Shown here one piece after another: positions 22,286 through 33,938 of a DNA stretch of 64,000 bases (within the stretch, counting starts at the first letter, position 1; each line of letters begins with the position of its first letter). Both the position numbers and the translations under genes were made by a program. The DNA lies in the NCBI GenBank assembly GCA_030789695.1, contig CM061141.1:277953871-278017870 (forward strand), written 5' to 3'. The notes below the pieces were generated by a model. The model was not told the origin of the DNA. It did no database searches and saw nothing but the letters and a program-made list of their open reading frames with translations. This DNA is from Scilla litardierei (taxonomy: Eukaryota > Streptophyta > Magnoliopsida > Asparagales > Asparagaceae).

Positions 22286-23073
22286 TGAACATCATGAAAA
22301 ATAGTTGTACTTATTTATTTATTTCTTGATCATTCTGTTATGCCAGAAACTCTTTGATGTTTTGATGTATTTGTAAGATGTATGCAAACTACATGTGTCT
22401 GGTTTTATCTTTTGAAATGAAAATTTCTATAAGTTTGTCAACAAAACGTAGTATCTATTTTAGTGGTAAAGCTACTAGAGTTTTGATTTCAGGTTGAGAA
22501 ATGAAGAAATCAAGCCAGTATACCTTTTTGTGTTGGTTTCCTTATTCTGGTTTGTTTAAAATAGAAATGTGATTCATGTTTATTCCATTGTACAGCCTGT
22601 TTGTTAATTAATTTATGTATTTTTAGGAGCAATAAACAATGTTGGCCTTTATTGAGCATTAGAGAGCATGACCAATTTGGGGAGAATTAATTCTGAAGAG
22701 AACTACAATTTTTGGGTGGAACTAAATTCTCTGATATGACTAATTTTTTAGGGGAACTAAACTTTTTGAAGGAAATACAAGATGTTACTATCTTGGTTAT
22801 GTGTGCTTTCAGAAAGTGATTATAGAATATTTATTAGAGACTGTTCTGAATTATTTTGGTAGATAATTATTAGTTTCTTTGATTTCTTTTAGCTGAATTA
22901 TTGGTTATGTTTGCTTGTAAATTCTATTAAATCGTCGTGTGTGTTTACTAAATTTTTCTTGTGCTTCCAAATCTAATATGATTGATTAATTTGAAGTTTT
23001 ATTATTTGCTTGCTATTATGTTAATATGACAATTTATTGATTTATGTTACTTTTTTTATGATTTTGAAAGGGA
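22286..23073. other. AT-rich intergenic sequence, no gene seen
   Basis: No supported feature. A CACTA terminal repeat was looked for upstream of the transposase-associated fragment and not found. Confidence 0.45.
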
Positions 23074-23369
23074 ATGGCTTCAGACAAAGAATGGATGAGG
23101 AAATATAGGACTTCAGATGAATACATAGATTGTGTGGATAGTTTCTTGGAATTCGCATTTAATGCAGACAGTGTGGCAAAAATCAGGTGTCCTTGCTTAT
23201 GTTGTGGTAATGTTTTATTCCATACACGTGATGTAGTGATGGTACACTTATTCAAAAATGGAATTATTCCAACATATACACAATGGTATCATCATGGCGA
23301 GGATGAGTTTGGTTCTAGTGAAGGGGCGGAGACATGTGGCGTTAGTCCTGGTGATATTAAAGATGATAA
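23074..23369 (+). pseudogene. CACTA (En/Spm) transposase-associated domain fragment
   Basis: From ATG 23074 the frame encodes MASDKEWMRKYRTSDEYIDC, then the cysteine-rich RCPCLCCGN, a histidine region VVMVHLFKNGI, and YTQWYHHGE. This is the transposase-associated domain that opens many plant CACTA transposases. The frame is cut after about 98 codons where the LTR of a copia element starts at 23370. No transposase core or terminal inverted repeat is present, so it is a fragment. Codons running past 23370 belong to the LTR. Confidence 0.85.
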
Positions 23370-24799
23370 TGAAGGGTTTTCTAGGACCCTTAGGGCATAA
23401 AAACTCTATTACCGTCCTAAGTCGGACGGAACATAGACATAAAAATTTGCAGCGGAAGAATAAACAAGTTAATCTAATTAACTTGTAGTTAAACAATTTA
23501 ACTTAGCCCTAAGGTACAAGACCCTTAGCCAAGATCTATGCCGACTCAGGATGGATCTGACCATCCCAAGAAGGATCTAACATACTGCGATTAAATTAAA
23601 CTAATGCTTAAAACACATACCCGGAATCTCAACCATGGGGCAGGCGAGATGTTTCGCACCATCTTCCGAGCCGCTCCCCATCCCACGCCGAGCCACTCCT
23701 TGAACCACTCCTCGAACCGCTACGCATCCTGAGGCAAGCAATCCTCGTGTCGCTGAGCCAACCACGCGCCGAAGAAAGTTTCACTCGAGTGAAAGCCTTC
23801 GCCAAGATTTCGGATCCGAATCTGAACTCCTTCGTGGCTTTGCTAGAGCCCTCAGGAGTAAGGCAGAAATATAGGGAGATAGAGAATATTAATTTAAGCC
23901 TAGATCCGAGCGTGCTCCAACATTTACGAGAGCCGCTCAGATCTAGAGCTTGGGACGAATTTTGAGGAGGGGAGCAGACCCCTATTTATATAGGCGGCTG
24001 ACTGCTCCCCTTCACTCAAAATCCGATGTGGGACTAAATTTGGAGTTAATCAATTCAATTTAGTTTGCCTTTTACAAAGTGCAAACTTCCATGAATTTTA
24101 ACTCCCTCATCGTTGAGCTTCATGATTGATACAACCTATTAATACGAAGGGTGTTCAACGGTGAACGCATAGGAAAAATGGCGAGTCAATCGGAGTCCGT
24201 TTGACCTCTCAAACATATGTCCAAAGTTGAGCCCAAAGTTGTATTATCGTTTAAAACCAGTCGTCACAGGTTGCAAGCAGAACTTAGGGTTCTGCACCCT
24301 GCTATGGGGGCCCACAGAGTGGGCCCTAATAGCTTGGCGTGCGCCAGCCTGCAAGGCGCGTGCCTTGCTAGCACCCTGTCGGCGCGTGCAAGGCACGAGC
24401 CAGGCTGGCACGTGCCAGCATTAAGCTGGCGCCCCTTAGGGGCGCCAGAAAAGTCCCGCCCTATGGGCCAGGCTGACAGCTAACCCCCCCTTTTTTGTGT
24501 TTCTCAAACAGCAAAAAAAGCACATGGGCCTGATTTATTTGGGCTTCTATTTAAACACTTTAAATAGACTTATTGGACTCGTTTGGACTCCGTTTTTGAC
24601 GCGGTTTAAACCTGTGTTTAGACCGGGACGTTTCCGTCATACAGGCAACCTTTCCAACGCGTTAATATAATTAAATATAGTCTTAAACAATTTAAGACAC
24701 ATTTAATCTCTTTTGCATCATATGCAAATTAGTCCCCTATTTAAGCTTAAATTTTCATTTGCATCAAATACAAATGATCTGAGGGCATATCCCTCTACA
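23370..24799 (-). repeat. 3' LTR of element C1
   Basis: 1430 bp. On the minus strand it starts TGTAGAGGGATATGCCCTC and ends AACCCTTCA. TATATAAATA (minus strand) lies at about 23985-23996. Upstream of that TATA box is a GC-rich cluster of inverted repeats at 24330-24450, with a perfect 10-bp stem and 3-base loop at 24426-24448. The inner part and the end match the split LTR at 30380-30729 / 43094-43392. Confidence 0.8.
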
Positions 24800-25942
24800 T
24801 CTCCCACTTGCACTCAGGATCATTTATCCCGAATGCAGGAGATTATTGCAAACATCTTTTGCAATATTTTATCCCTTGCATCAAATACATAGTCTTCCTA
24901 ATGTTTCTACCTATTACTAGACGAAGGTCGCACTCTGCATGAGACCCTACAGCCTGACCCTTACAACAGGTTGGGCTCGAAGCCCTATACGGCAGTGACC
25001 ACGAGCAGTGGTTACCGTCCCTACTTCAGAATCATAATTATGTGGTTGACTCATCGACATGAGTATCGTCGGAACCACCCTGACTGTGTCCGTGATGAAT
25101 TCTGCAGTTATAGTCTCTTCGTCTAAACCATGTCGTGTAGATCAAGTCTAGGGTATGGTCAAACTGTCAACCACAATAACTTGACTCCGGTTAATTTCTA
25201 TCGATCTTTAGTCAACTAATGTTGGACTTCTTCCAATATACTCTGATCAGAGATTTTACTAAAGACCGAACGAACTCTACGACACTAACTACTCCCATTG
25301 ACCGGGAGAGACGAATCCTCTCTTGGTCATTACTCTCCTCGTACGCTTCAAGTGACACCCAATCAAAAACCTTTCGACAGGCCTAGCCTCGAAGTTAGGT
25401 CAGTGATCTAAGTGGCACTGTTCACGCACATGTTCGTAAAATGACCTCAAGTCAAAAGACCAACTAGCCTATCATCACTGAGAGTTATCATTGACAGATT
25501 GGACAATATAACCATATGCTAACTCTTGTGGATCGTTCAGTGAACTCATTCTCTAATGAGCACCTGTGTCTCGTCTTCGACTTCGCCAAGTCAAGCGATC
25601 ATGAGATCACCACCGCTAAACGGTGAAGACTAAGACACAATGGTCTATCTGATGTTTCGATATCCTTGTCTCGAAACATCTACGACCACGAATCCTTTTA
25701 GACTTATACTACAGACGGTCAAACATTTCTCCATGATCGAGATACTCATCTCGATATCTGTTTGACCTTGCATAAAGTCTTAGGACTTTACCGAAGTTAA
25801 TATCTAATGGTAACTACATTATAATATAACTTAGATAAATTATAACCAAACAGCTTACTGTTATATCGAACAAGATGTTTGTGCTAATCACACACAGAGA
25901 TTGATTGCCTCGAGGGTATCATCTCTCAACATCTCCCACTTG
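24800..25942 (-). other. Duplicated polypurine tract of element C1 and spacer
   Basis: CAAGTGGGAGA on the minus strand lies directly next to the LTR (24800-24810) and again at 25932-25942. In both places it is followed by an LTR-start-like TGTxGAGxGAT sequence. The 1.1 kb between them is non-coding. Confidence 0.65.
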
Positions 25943-25943
25943 C

Positions 25944-27370
25944 ACTCAGGCCCATTTATCTCGGTATCTAATACTGTTTTTACACATAAGTCTTTCTAGA
26001 CTTCATGGGGTAGAGCCTTCGTGAGTGGATCTGCTAAAACGTCTACTCTATAGACTTAAGGGGTTTCTATGTTCATGTTGGACCAACCATTTGAATCTTA
26101 TTCAAATAATTCTATTGGTCTTTCGGAATCCATAATATTTTATTTCCTTGGATCTCATCCAGTTCATCGTACCTTACAATAATAATTTTAAATTTGTTAT
26201 TGGTCATTTCAAATGGCGCATATCCATTTCTGATAAAGTATCAAACTCTTTGATTACTTTGTCAAAATATATGTTCCATCCCTTTGATGCCTCGCATGTA
26301 ATTTATACGCTCCCACTAACCTTGAAAACTTTCTGGCTAATTCATATGAGTTGGTTCGTCTAAATCATATTTAGAAAAACGAACTTATAAGTGAATGCTC
26401 CAATTTTCATGGTCAACATGAGCATTTACATCGAGTTTGGTCCAAGTAGATCTGTACACATCTGCTGGCGAAACCGATTTCATCATAATCCATTTTATAG
26501 GAATTAGGATGAAAACCGTTCTCGACCAACATGATTGAACTTCACTATTTTCTTTCTGCACCAATCTTTTAACTTAAAGATTTACTTGCAGAAAATGAGA
26601 AAACATTTTCCTTGGGCACGTAAACTAAATTCCAAAAATTATTTACGTACACGGACCTATTCTGATTGCATCAAGTTATAAATCGGAGTTACTACTCCGA
26701 ATTTCATTCTAGAAGTTGACTAAGTCATCATCAAATATGATGTCTAACTCGATTCTACGTTTCACAAAATTCGAGTAATTATACAACTTCCTTATGATTG
26801 ATTTAATGAATATCTTATTGATAATGTCCTCATAGAACATTATCAAAACCTAGGCATTACTATCTGGGACTTAACCCAGAGGGAGGACTTAACCCAGAGT
26901 CACTTGCTATGGATCGCACCAAGTCTAACTAAGTGTGATTCATACCTTTTAACACACGGATGTGTTAACAAACTTGATCTGAGAGAAAATCATATATTTT
27001 TTAAATTACGCAAGATTTAATACAGCTAAGTATTTGACCATTCGATCTAATCGAATCAGTTTAAATACTTTAGTCATTTCGTTCTTTATTTTATCAAACT
27101 TGTGTTTCATCAAGAACATGTGTCTTAATAAAATATAAGAATAACTTATTTTGGTTAATCCAGACTCGGGTACATCAGTATGTACGAGACTGAGTTCGAC
27201 AACTCATTCTCCCATTGTTTTACAGTTGGGTTTTGGCCATTATATCTAAGAGGATAAGATTCACAAGTGTCCGTAGACTTCATAATACAAGAGGTCAGAC
27301 CCCTCTTTATGTGACTTATGAAGCTTAGTCTCTCGATACGGCCTAGTCTATTTTTCCAAATAAGTTTTCT
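25944..27370 (-). pseudogene. Decayed copia pol of element C1
   Basis: On the minus strand, 26040-25990 reads VLADPLTKALPHEV, the usual end of copia RNase H. Around 27360-27200 an integrase zinc-finger-like stretch is visible: LIWKNRLGRIE ... MKSTDTCESYPL, corresponding to LWHxRLGH ... TCESC. It is followed near 27130-27000 by an integrase-core-like stretch with a run like KLIRLDR, where RSDRGGE is expected. Many stops and frameshifts. Confidence 0.6.
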
Positions 27371-27702
27371 ACTATCTTGTGTATTTATATATTAACTTTT
27401 AATATATTATAGTTATTACAAATTACTAACACAAAAAATTGTTTCAAAAGCAAGGTGACGACATTCGTCAAAATGTGTTAGACGTCTTTTGTATAACAAT
27501 TATTCTGAAATCGTGACATCAAAATATGTCACTTTTTCATTTCCTTCTACTTATGCATTTACTAATGATAAATATAACTAACTTTCTCAATTGACTTTCT
27601 GGAGTGCCTTCTTCCTTTTCTAAATCATATTTAGATATTAAATAGCCCAACATAAATGAATAGCTATACAAGCATCTCATGTATCCAAACGCTTGAGCTT
27701 TG

Positions 27703-28676
27703 CAACGTTGAGTGTAGCTCAACACGTTGCTTGTCTCAAGATCCGGTTGGGATGCATAGTCTTGCACCGCTCATGCACTCGTGTTCGACTCAAACGGTTT
27801 GATCGAATTCTCGAACTTTGCGGATCAAACTTGTTTTTACATACAACCTTGAGTGTAGCTCGACAAGTTGTAGGGAGAAACATACTTCGAATATCCTATA
27901 TGTTCAAGCTACCTCATATAGAGGCGAGTGACATGTAACGTGAATTTATTTGTCGGACCCAGAACTTAATGAAATCATATTTCTTAAGTCTGTTCTTTAG
28001 AAGGTCATTTTAATGCCAACGAGAATATAGTTTAATTCTATCAACTTGATATTCAATTAATCAATGTATTTGACCAGTTAACATATTCCATTAAAATATT
28101 ATATTTTGATTCCTTCGATAAACATAGTCTTGCCCTAGTTTAGCATATGTTCAATATTAAATATAGGTAGATTGGCTTTTATCTATCTATATCCTCCCCA
28201 CTATTTTTACGATCATTTTTAAGCCTTAACAATGAACGATTTAATCGAATTAAATTAATGGGTAAGAGGTCCAATCACCCTGAGCCTAACAACCTTGAGT
28301 GTAGCTCAACAAGTTGCTTGACTCTGCGATCGAAAGATGACTCTTCATCGACCATATCAGATATGACCCGCTTATCGGTTTTTACCCCTAGCCATTCGTG
28401 ATCATGAGCATGCTCATCCAAATCACAATGTCTAGTCTAGTCGGACCCTTGTTTTCATGTCTAGCCTGATTTGCCCCAGCGCTCGGTGTATTCACGACAC
28501 GTTGGTTTGGGTTAGGTCTTAGACTACATCTAGCCAGACTACATCATTGACATAACTTACGCCGGCGCTCGGTGTATTCACGACATGACGGTTTGGGTCA
28601 ATTCAAGATTTCATCTTATGTAGGAGTTGGTTTCTACAAGGTTGCCATGTCACAGCTTGAGTGTAGCTCAATAACT
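27703..28676. repeat. Four dispersed hairpin motifs in element C1
   Basis: The motif CTTGAGTGTAGCTCAA, with flanking CAAC...GTTG arms, occurs at 27703-27729, 27844-27870, 28290-28316 and 28654-28676. Each can fold as a stem with a TGTAG loop. A second short repeat, gcgctcggtgtattcacgaca, occurs near 28480 and 28566. Confidence 0.8.
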
Positions 28677-29352
28677 GGAACACGGGTCCTATAGTTGCCA
28701 ACCCTAAAATAAGGAGGGCTACGGCTAATCTTGAAGAAGATTATTAACGTATTTGACTTAGATATAGTCCAGGGTGGCATACAATCATGATTCACGTCAT
28801 TGCGGTCCAGCGGAACATAGCCAGGGAATTGACTAAGCCAGGATCACTATCCCTTATAGGGTGATCCAGCAAACTTGGCCAAGCACATTGACTGGATCAT
28901 GGTCCATTGAATGAAGCTTGTCATTTTTATATGTGTGCCATAGACTAAAAGCTTTTATTAACAACTAATTAATCATATCAACTAGTTGAATCCTTAAATT
29001 CAAAATTTTAGGATTTGTTTAATAACTTATATTAAATCCTTATCAACTATAAGGTTCACGTACTGTCCTAATCGATATTAGGATTTTAATAAATTTATTA
29101 ACAACGCTGAAAGCGAAGTCTTTTAATAAGAATTAATTTCATAACAATTAGAATTAAAAATTCATTAAAGGGACTACCCTAATCAAGAATTAGGTCTTGA
29201 AGTGTTGTTAATGTTTTATTAAAACATAGCATGTCATTATAATTTATCTCATAAATTTTAACGAGTTCTTTAATGGCTAACCTAAGAGGTTGTCTTGTAT
29301 TATCAAATAAGGGACAAGATGTCATAGCCATTAACATAAAGGTACACTAATT

Positions 29353-29821
29353 TTATCGCATAAAATAAAAGTGTACAACTATTTAACAACTAAATAGACT
29401 AATGTTTATCACATAAACAATTTTAGCATGTATACTTAAATTTAACATTTAAATTTAAAAATATGATTTTTAAACCATTTTATTTTATCTCATAAAAACT
29501 TGTTTTAAAAGACCACAAAAATTGCATGCTACTTAAAATATTTATCGCATAAAAAATTTTAAACTTTTAAAATCAGTTTTAAAATTATCACATAATTTAA
29601 AACATCATTTTAAAAAATTTCATGCTTAAAATTTATCATATAAAATTTTTAAACATCTAAAATCATTTTAAACTTATCGCATAAATTTTTTTGAAAGTTT
29701 TAAAATTAGTTTTAAAATTATCACATAAATTTTAAAACGTCATTTAAAAAAATTTCATGTTCAAAAATTTTTCATATAGAATTTTTAAACATCTAAAAAC
29801 ATTTTAAACTTATCGCATAAA
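29353..29821. repeat. Phased TTATCRCATAAA repeats in the copia leader
   Basis: About ten copies of TTATC(G/A)CATAAA or close variants. The last seven begin at 29542, 29585, 29633, 29674, 29718, 29771 and 29810, i.e. every 39-53 bases, with very AT-rich spacers. The opposite-strand copy of the element has related TTATGAGATAAA motifs at 43490-43750. Confidence 0.8.
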
Positions 29822-29879
29822 TTTAAAGAAGCAATCAATTAATTAATCGCAGTTCTAGATCAGCATACAGACATTGCTC

Positions 29880-30379
29880 NNNNNNNNNNNNNNNNNNNNN
29901 NNNNNNNNNNNNNNNNNNNNNNNNNNNNNNNNNNNNNNNNNNNNNNNNNNNNNNNNNNNNNNNNNNNNNNNNNNNNNNNNNNNNNNNNNNNNNNNNNNNN
30001 NNNNNNNNNNNNNNNNNNNNNNNNNNNNNNNNNNNNNNNNNNNNNNNNNNNNNNNNNNNNNNNNNNNNNNNNNNNNNNNNNNNNNNNNNNNNNNNNNNNN
30101 NNNNNNNNNNNNNNNNNNNNNNNNNNNNNNNNNNNNNNNNNNNNNNNNNNNNNNNNNNNNNNNNNNNNNNNNNNNNNNNNNNNNNNNNNNNNNNNNNNNN
30201 NNNNNNNNNNNNNNNNNNNNNNNNNNNNNNNNNNNNNNNNNNNNNNNNNNNNNNNNNNNNNNNNNNNNNNNNNNNNNNNNNNNNNNNNNNNNNNNNNNNN
30301 NNNNNNNNNNNNNNNNNNNNNNNNNNNNNNNNNNNNNNNNNNNNNNNNNNNNNNNNNNNNNNNNNNNNNNNNNNNNNNN
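29880..30379. other. Assembly gap (500 N)
   Basis: Exactly 500 unknown bases. The missing 5' LTR of element C1 and the start of the forward LTR (30380) should lie here, so the real distance must be longer, or the join is wrong. Confidence 0.98.
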
Positions 30380-30729
30380 AAGTTAGCCTTTATGAAAGGC
30401 TAACTAACTTAATTAATTCTCTACATTTAATTTAGTCCCACATCGGATATGATGAGAAGGGGAGGGCCGGCCGCCTATATAAATAGGGGCCAACACTCTT
30501 CTTGAAAACTTTCACCAAGTCTCTGAAAATTGAGAAGCTCACAAAATTTTTGAGCACGCTCAAAATTTGAGACAGAAATTATTCTCTCCCAATTTCTTCC
30601 GTTTCCATCACGTTCGTTCTAGCAAAACGACGTGTAGGATTTGGATTCTGATCTGAAGTCCAAGTGGTTGGCCCAAAGGCGCAGTGTCGGCTTGCTACGG
30701 GTGGATCGGTTCGTGTGCACCAAGGTGGC
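30380..30729 (+). repeat. Copia LTR, first part (element C2, interrupted)
   Basis: The plus strand here matches the LTR of element C1 in reverse: TTTAGTCCCACATCGGA, then GCCGCCTATATAAATAGGGG as TATA box. It is cut at 30729 by the Athila-like element. The rest of the LTR resumes at 43094. The bases gtggc at 30725-30729 are the target duplication. Confidence 0.85.
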
Positions 30730-32288
30730 TGACTGGCACCCCGCTTGCGTCGCGGTGGCACGGTGTCGTTTACCGCAAGTTTCACGGTTAGTGTAGGGTG
30801 CGGGAATATCGAACTCAGGGAGGCGAGGTTGTGCTTGGGTCAGGTAGGACCTAAATCACCCCGAGGGGCGAGCTAGCCCGAATCGGTGGTTGGTTGTCAC
30901 AAAAGGGAATAAAAGCGTAAGAACGAAAAGAAAGTAAACCCAGGACTTTGGTTTCCAACCCGACGAGAGACTCTCGCCGATACGGCCTACGGGTATGGAT
31001 AGCGATCGGGATTAGGGTCTAATGGTGAGACGTTGACTCTGAAAGTGGTACCGGCGTCCCATGGGCCCGATATTCCGGTCGGTGCCCAGGATGATACACC
31101 GGACTTCCCGGATTCGATCAGTGGGCACTCCCGTGTCCATTAACACTGATCGATCCCGGGAGCACTAAGTCCGCAACGATATCTCCCAACACCTCATCCT
31201 GCCGCTCCCGCGTGCTAGGATTTGGCGTCTACGCTAAAGGCGTGAGCTATGGCTAGGGAGTCAACCGCCAAGTTTATTCCCCCTTGGCCCGACGGTCAAA
31301 GGCGGTCTTTTTCCCGCCGATGACAATGAAACGCCCCGCGTAACCGTTAGATTCCTACTCCCTATTGATATCCTAACCCTATGGACGCATCGGGAAGAGC
31401 CCCCGAAGGGGTTTCCACCAAAATCCCAGATTTGGGAACTACTCACAAAAATTCACGAAAAAGCAATCTAAATGAAATTTAACCGTTGGAATCATAATCG
31501 AACAATTGCAATGCGGAAGTAATAGAGTAATAAAGACAATACTAAAATTTTAGAAAGATCTGAAAACTTACAAAAGAGTAACAATTACAGCCGTCACAAG
31601 GAAATAAAACAGTAGAAAAACAGCAACTCCCGTTTCTGGAACCCTAGGGGTTCTATATATAGGCCGTCGCATCAACCGATCGGTTGACAAGTCAACCGAT
31701 CGGTTGATCCGTTACAAATAAATATCAGAAAACGGCGAGTTTTCACCCGATCACATGAACCGATCGGGTGAGTTCTTGAGCGACCGGTTGGATCTTGGAG
31801 CGGTCGGGTGAATCGGCCGGTTCGACGTCCGTGTCTTCAGCTCATCTTTCTCAGCTACAGATGAACCGATCGGGTGAGATTCACCCGATCGGTTGGCGCT
31901 TTGCTTCGAGAAAACAGAGAATAGCCCCCGCTGAACCGGTCTGTGAACCGGTCGGGTGACTTCGTTGTGAGCTGCGGCAGAGACCGGTTGGTGCACGCGT
32001 GCATCACCCGATCGGTTGGAGATGACCAACCGACCGGGTGAGGGGCTGAAAGATGAATACTTCGCCGTTTGACCCCCTGGATCACGCGTGACTTCTCCCG
32101 TTGCTCCGGGGACTTGGGATATCATCGTAAAACGTCCCCTACGTGGTCAATCCCCTGTAATCATGGAAAAACAAAGAAAAGTGAAAGAAAACGGGGAAAA
32201 TACACGAAAACAAATAAGAGACGGCGGTAAAATACGGAGAAACACGAAAGAAAATGTGCGTGAATGTATGAAATATAAACGCACGTCA
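30730..32288 (-). repeat. 3' LTR of element A1
   Basis: Matches 41535-43093 along its whole length. Plus-strand ends are TGACTGGC and GCACGTCA. U3 has a palindrome array at 31672-32041 with six CCGATCGG cores (CAACCGATCGGTTG, CACCCGATCGG types). The minus-strand TATA box CTATATATA lies at about 31653-31662, just downstream of the array in the direction of transcription. Confidence 0.95.
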
Positions 32289-33938
32289 AAATCCCCCAAG
32301 CTGAACTCTTCCTCGTCCTCGAGGAAGACGAGTGAGAGTAGGAGCTCGGAAGAAAGAAATAGAGAGGAAGAAAGAAAAAGAAAACTCTAAGCCCTAGATC
32401 GCCCATCAGAGCCAACAAAATCAAAAACCACTCACCTAGCAAGCAAACGCCAAATCACACCACTAAACCTAGGAAAGCGAGTCCAAATAAGTGTCGTGGG
32501 TCTACGCAGTGAAGCGCGAGTGAGCGTGGTCGTGTGCTAGCAAATGGTGATGCTTTCTACGATGTGCTACGAGGCTCGATATACACAAATCCAAGATATG
32601 ACCCAAATATCGAATCGAATTGAATTAAGCGGCAAATATAAGTTCAAGCATGCATGAGAATAGAGAGAATAGAAGCGTATCATGCATCGGGGACTCCACA
32701 ACTAGGGTTAAGGAAATCACGCCACTATAGCCTAGATACTAGCTAAAAAGTTCCCAAGCCAAGTGTTTTCGATAACGACGGGGGTTGAGATGGTGTGGAG
32801 AAGAACACTCGGTGCAAATTCTCGCCTTCCCTTTATTCTTGGCAAGTATGAAAATATTCACACGGGAATTTTTTTGGGTTTTGGGTATTTGCATATTTTT
32901 GGCTTTTTGGCTATACAATCTTTTTCTTTTCTTTTCTTTTTGGGTTTTTCTTTTCTTTTCTCCTTTTTTGGATTTTTGGGATATTGGCTATACACATGTG
33001 TACTCTCCCAAGTGGGAGAACGGTACACGACGAGGGGACTTGCACCAAGTAAAACAAAAAAAAGAAGTCGAAATCTAAACACTCGGGCAAAGGAGACTAT
33101 TCTTGCTAAATAGAGCTTAGGCTAAATGGGTTATCCTAGTCCTTAGTTGTGGAATCCCGACGCATGCGAATTGAAGTATACGATATAAATAGCATGCATA
33201 TAGAAGCAGACATTAGAAGCAAATACCGCATATTCAATATCGAAACATGATAATCTAGGGGTCATTCCTGAACAGGTTTATAAAGTAAAACCACAAAGCA
33301 GAAGCACACCAAATGCTAGTCACGACACACGACTCACAAAAAGCTAAGTGGACCCACGATGCGTGAAAGGCAAGAGGATTCGAAATCCTAGGGTTAGTGA
33401 GTGTGATTATCGATGCAATGCTAGGTGTGTGTGACTTTGTGGCGATTCATCATAGGATTCATTTCTAGGAGAAAGAGCTAAAGAAAGAAGGAAAAAGAAA
33501 AAAGAAAAACACGATGGAAAACGACTCAAATAACGTAGAAAAACAACACAAATGGCGCACGAAGTGCGACTCCCCCAAGCTAAAGTTTGCATTGCCCTCA
33601 ATGCAATAAGAGTGAGTACGGGAGGGCAATGAAAATGGGGGGGATACGCACAGACACAAAAAGAAATGAAAACGAGGAAAACACATAGATGAAACCGAAA
33701 AAGAAAGAAAGATCAAAATCAAAACCAAACAATACGAAAATAAAAATAAAATAAAATCACACGACACGACACTCAAAAAGTGAAAAGCAAGCACACACAA
33801 AAATGAGAAAAACAAACAAAACACGACAGCACACCAAAATAGACGTCCCCCAAGCTAGACCAGAAAGTGCTAGCGAAATGATATGATCAATAAAATCCAG
33901 ATATGTGCAAGGGGGAGTCAAAAACAAAAGGGGTGAAT
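32289..33938 (-). other. 3' untranslated region of element A1 with extra polypurine tracts
   Basis: The PPT AGCTTGGGGGATTT (minus strand) abuts the LTR at 32289-32302. Similar AGCTTGGGGGA copies lie near 33570-33582 and 33843-33856. A T-rich tract occupies 32870-32965. No coding sequence is recognised; open frames here are low-complexity. The same layout is seen in the second Athila element at 46200-48144. Confidence 0.75.

Larger units (their letters stand above)
23370..29879 (-). mobile_element. Degraded copia retrotransposon, minus strand (element C1)
   Basis: 3' LTR 23370-24799, PPT, decayed pol (RNase H tail near 26000, integrase fragment near 27200-27370) and a long AT-rich 5' leader (about 28750-29870) that matches the leader of the opposite-strand copy at 43407-44351. 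The 5' end runs into the second N block. No frame is open over a useful length. Confidence 0.75.

Noticed and set aside
24217..24483. An 88-codon frame in the C1 LTR
   Set aside because: Produced by the GC-rich inverted repeats; no domain and inside an LTR.
31672..32041. Regular short repeats resembling a CRISPR array
   Set aside because: Spacing is irregular, the repeats are palindromes inside a retrotransposon LTR, and the genome is a plant.
32763..33113. Hydrophobic F/L-rich frames suggesting a membrane protein
   Set aside because: They translate a T-rich tract in the 3' untranslated region of the Athila element; the same tract occurs in A2.
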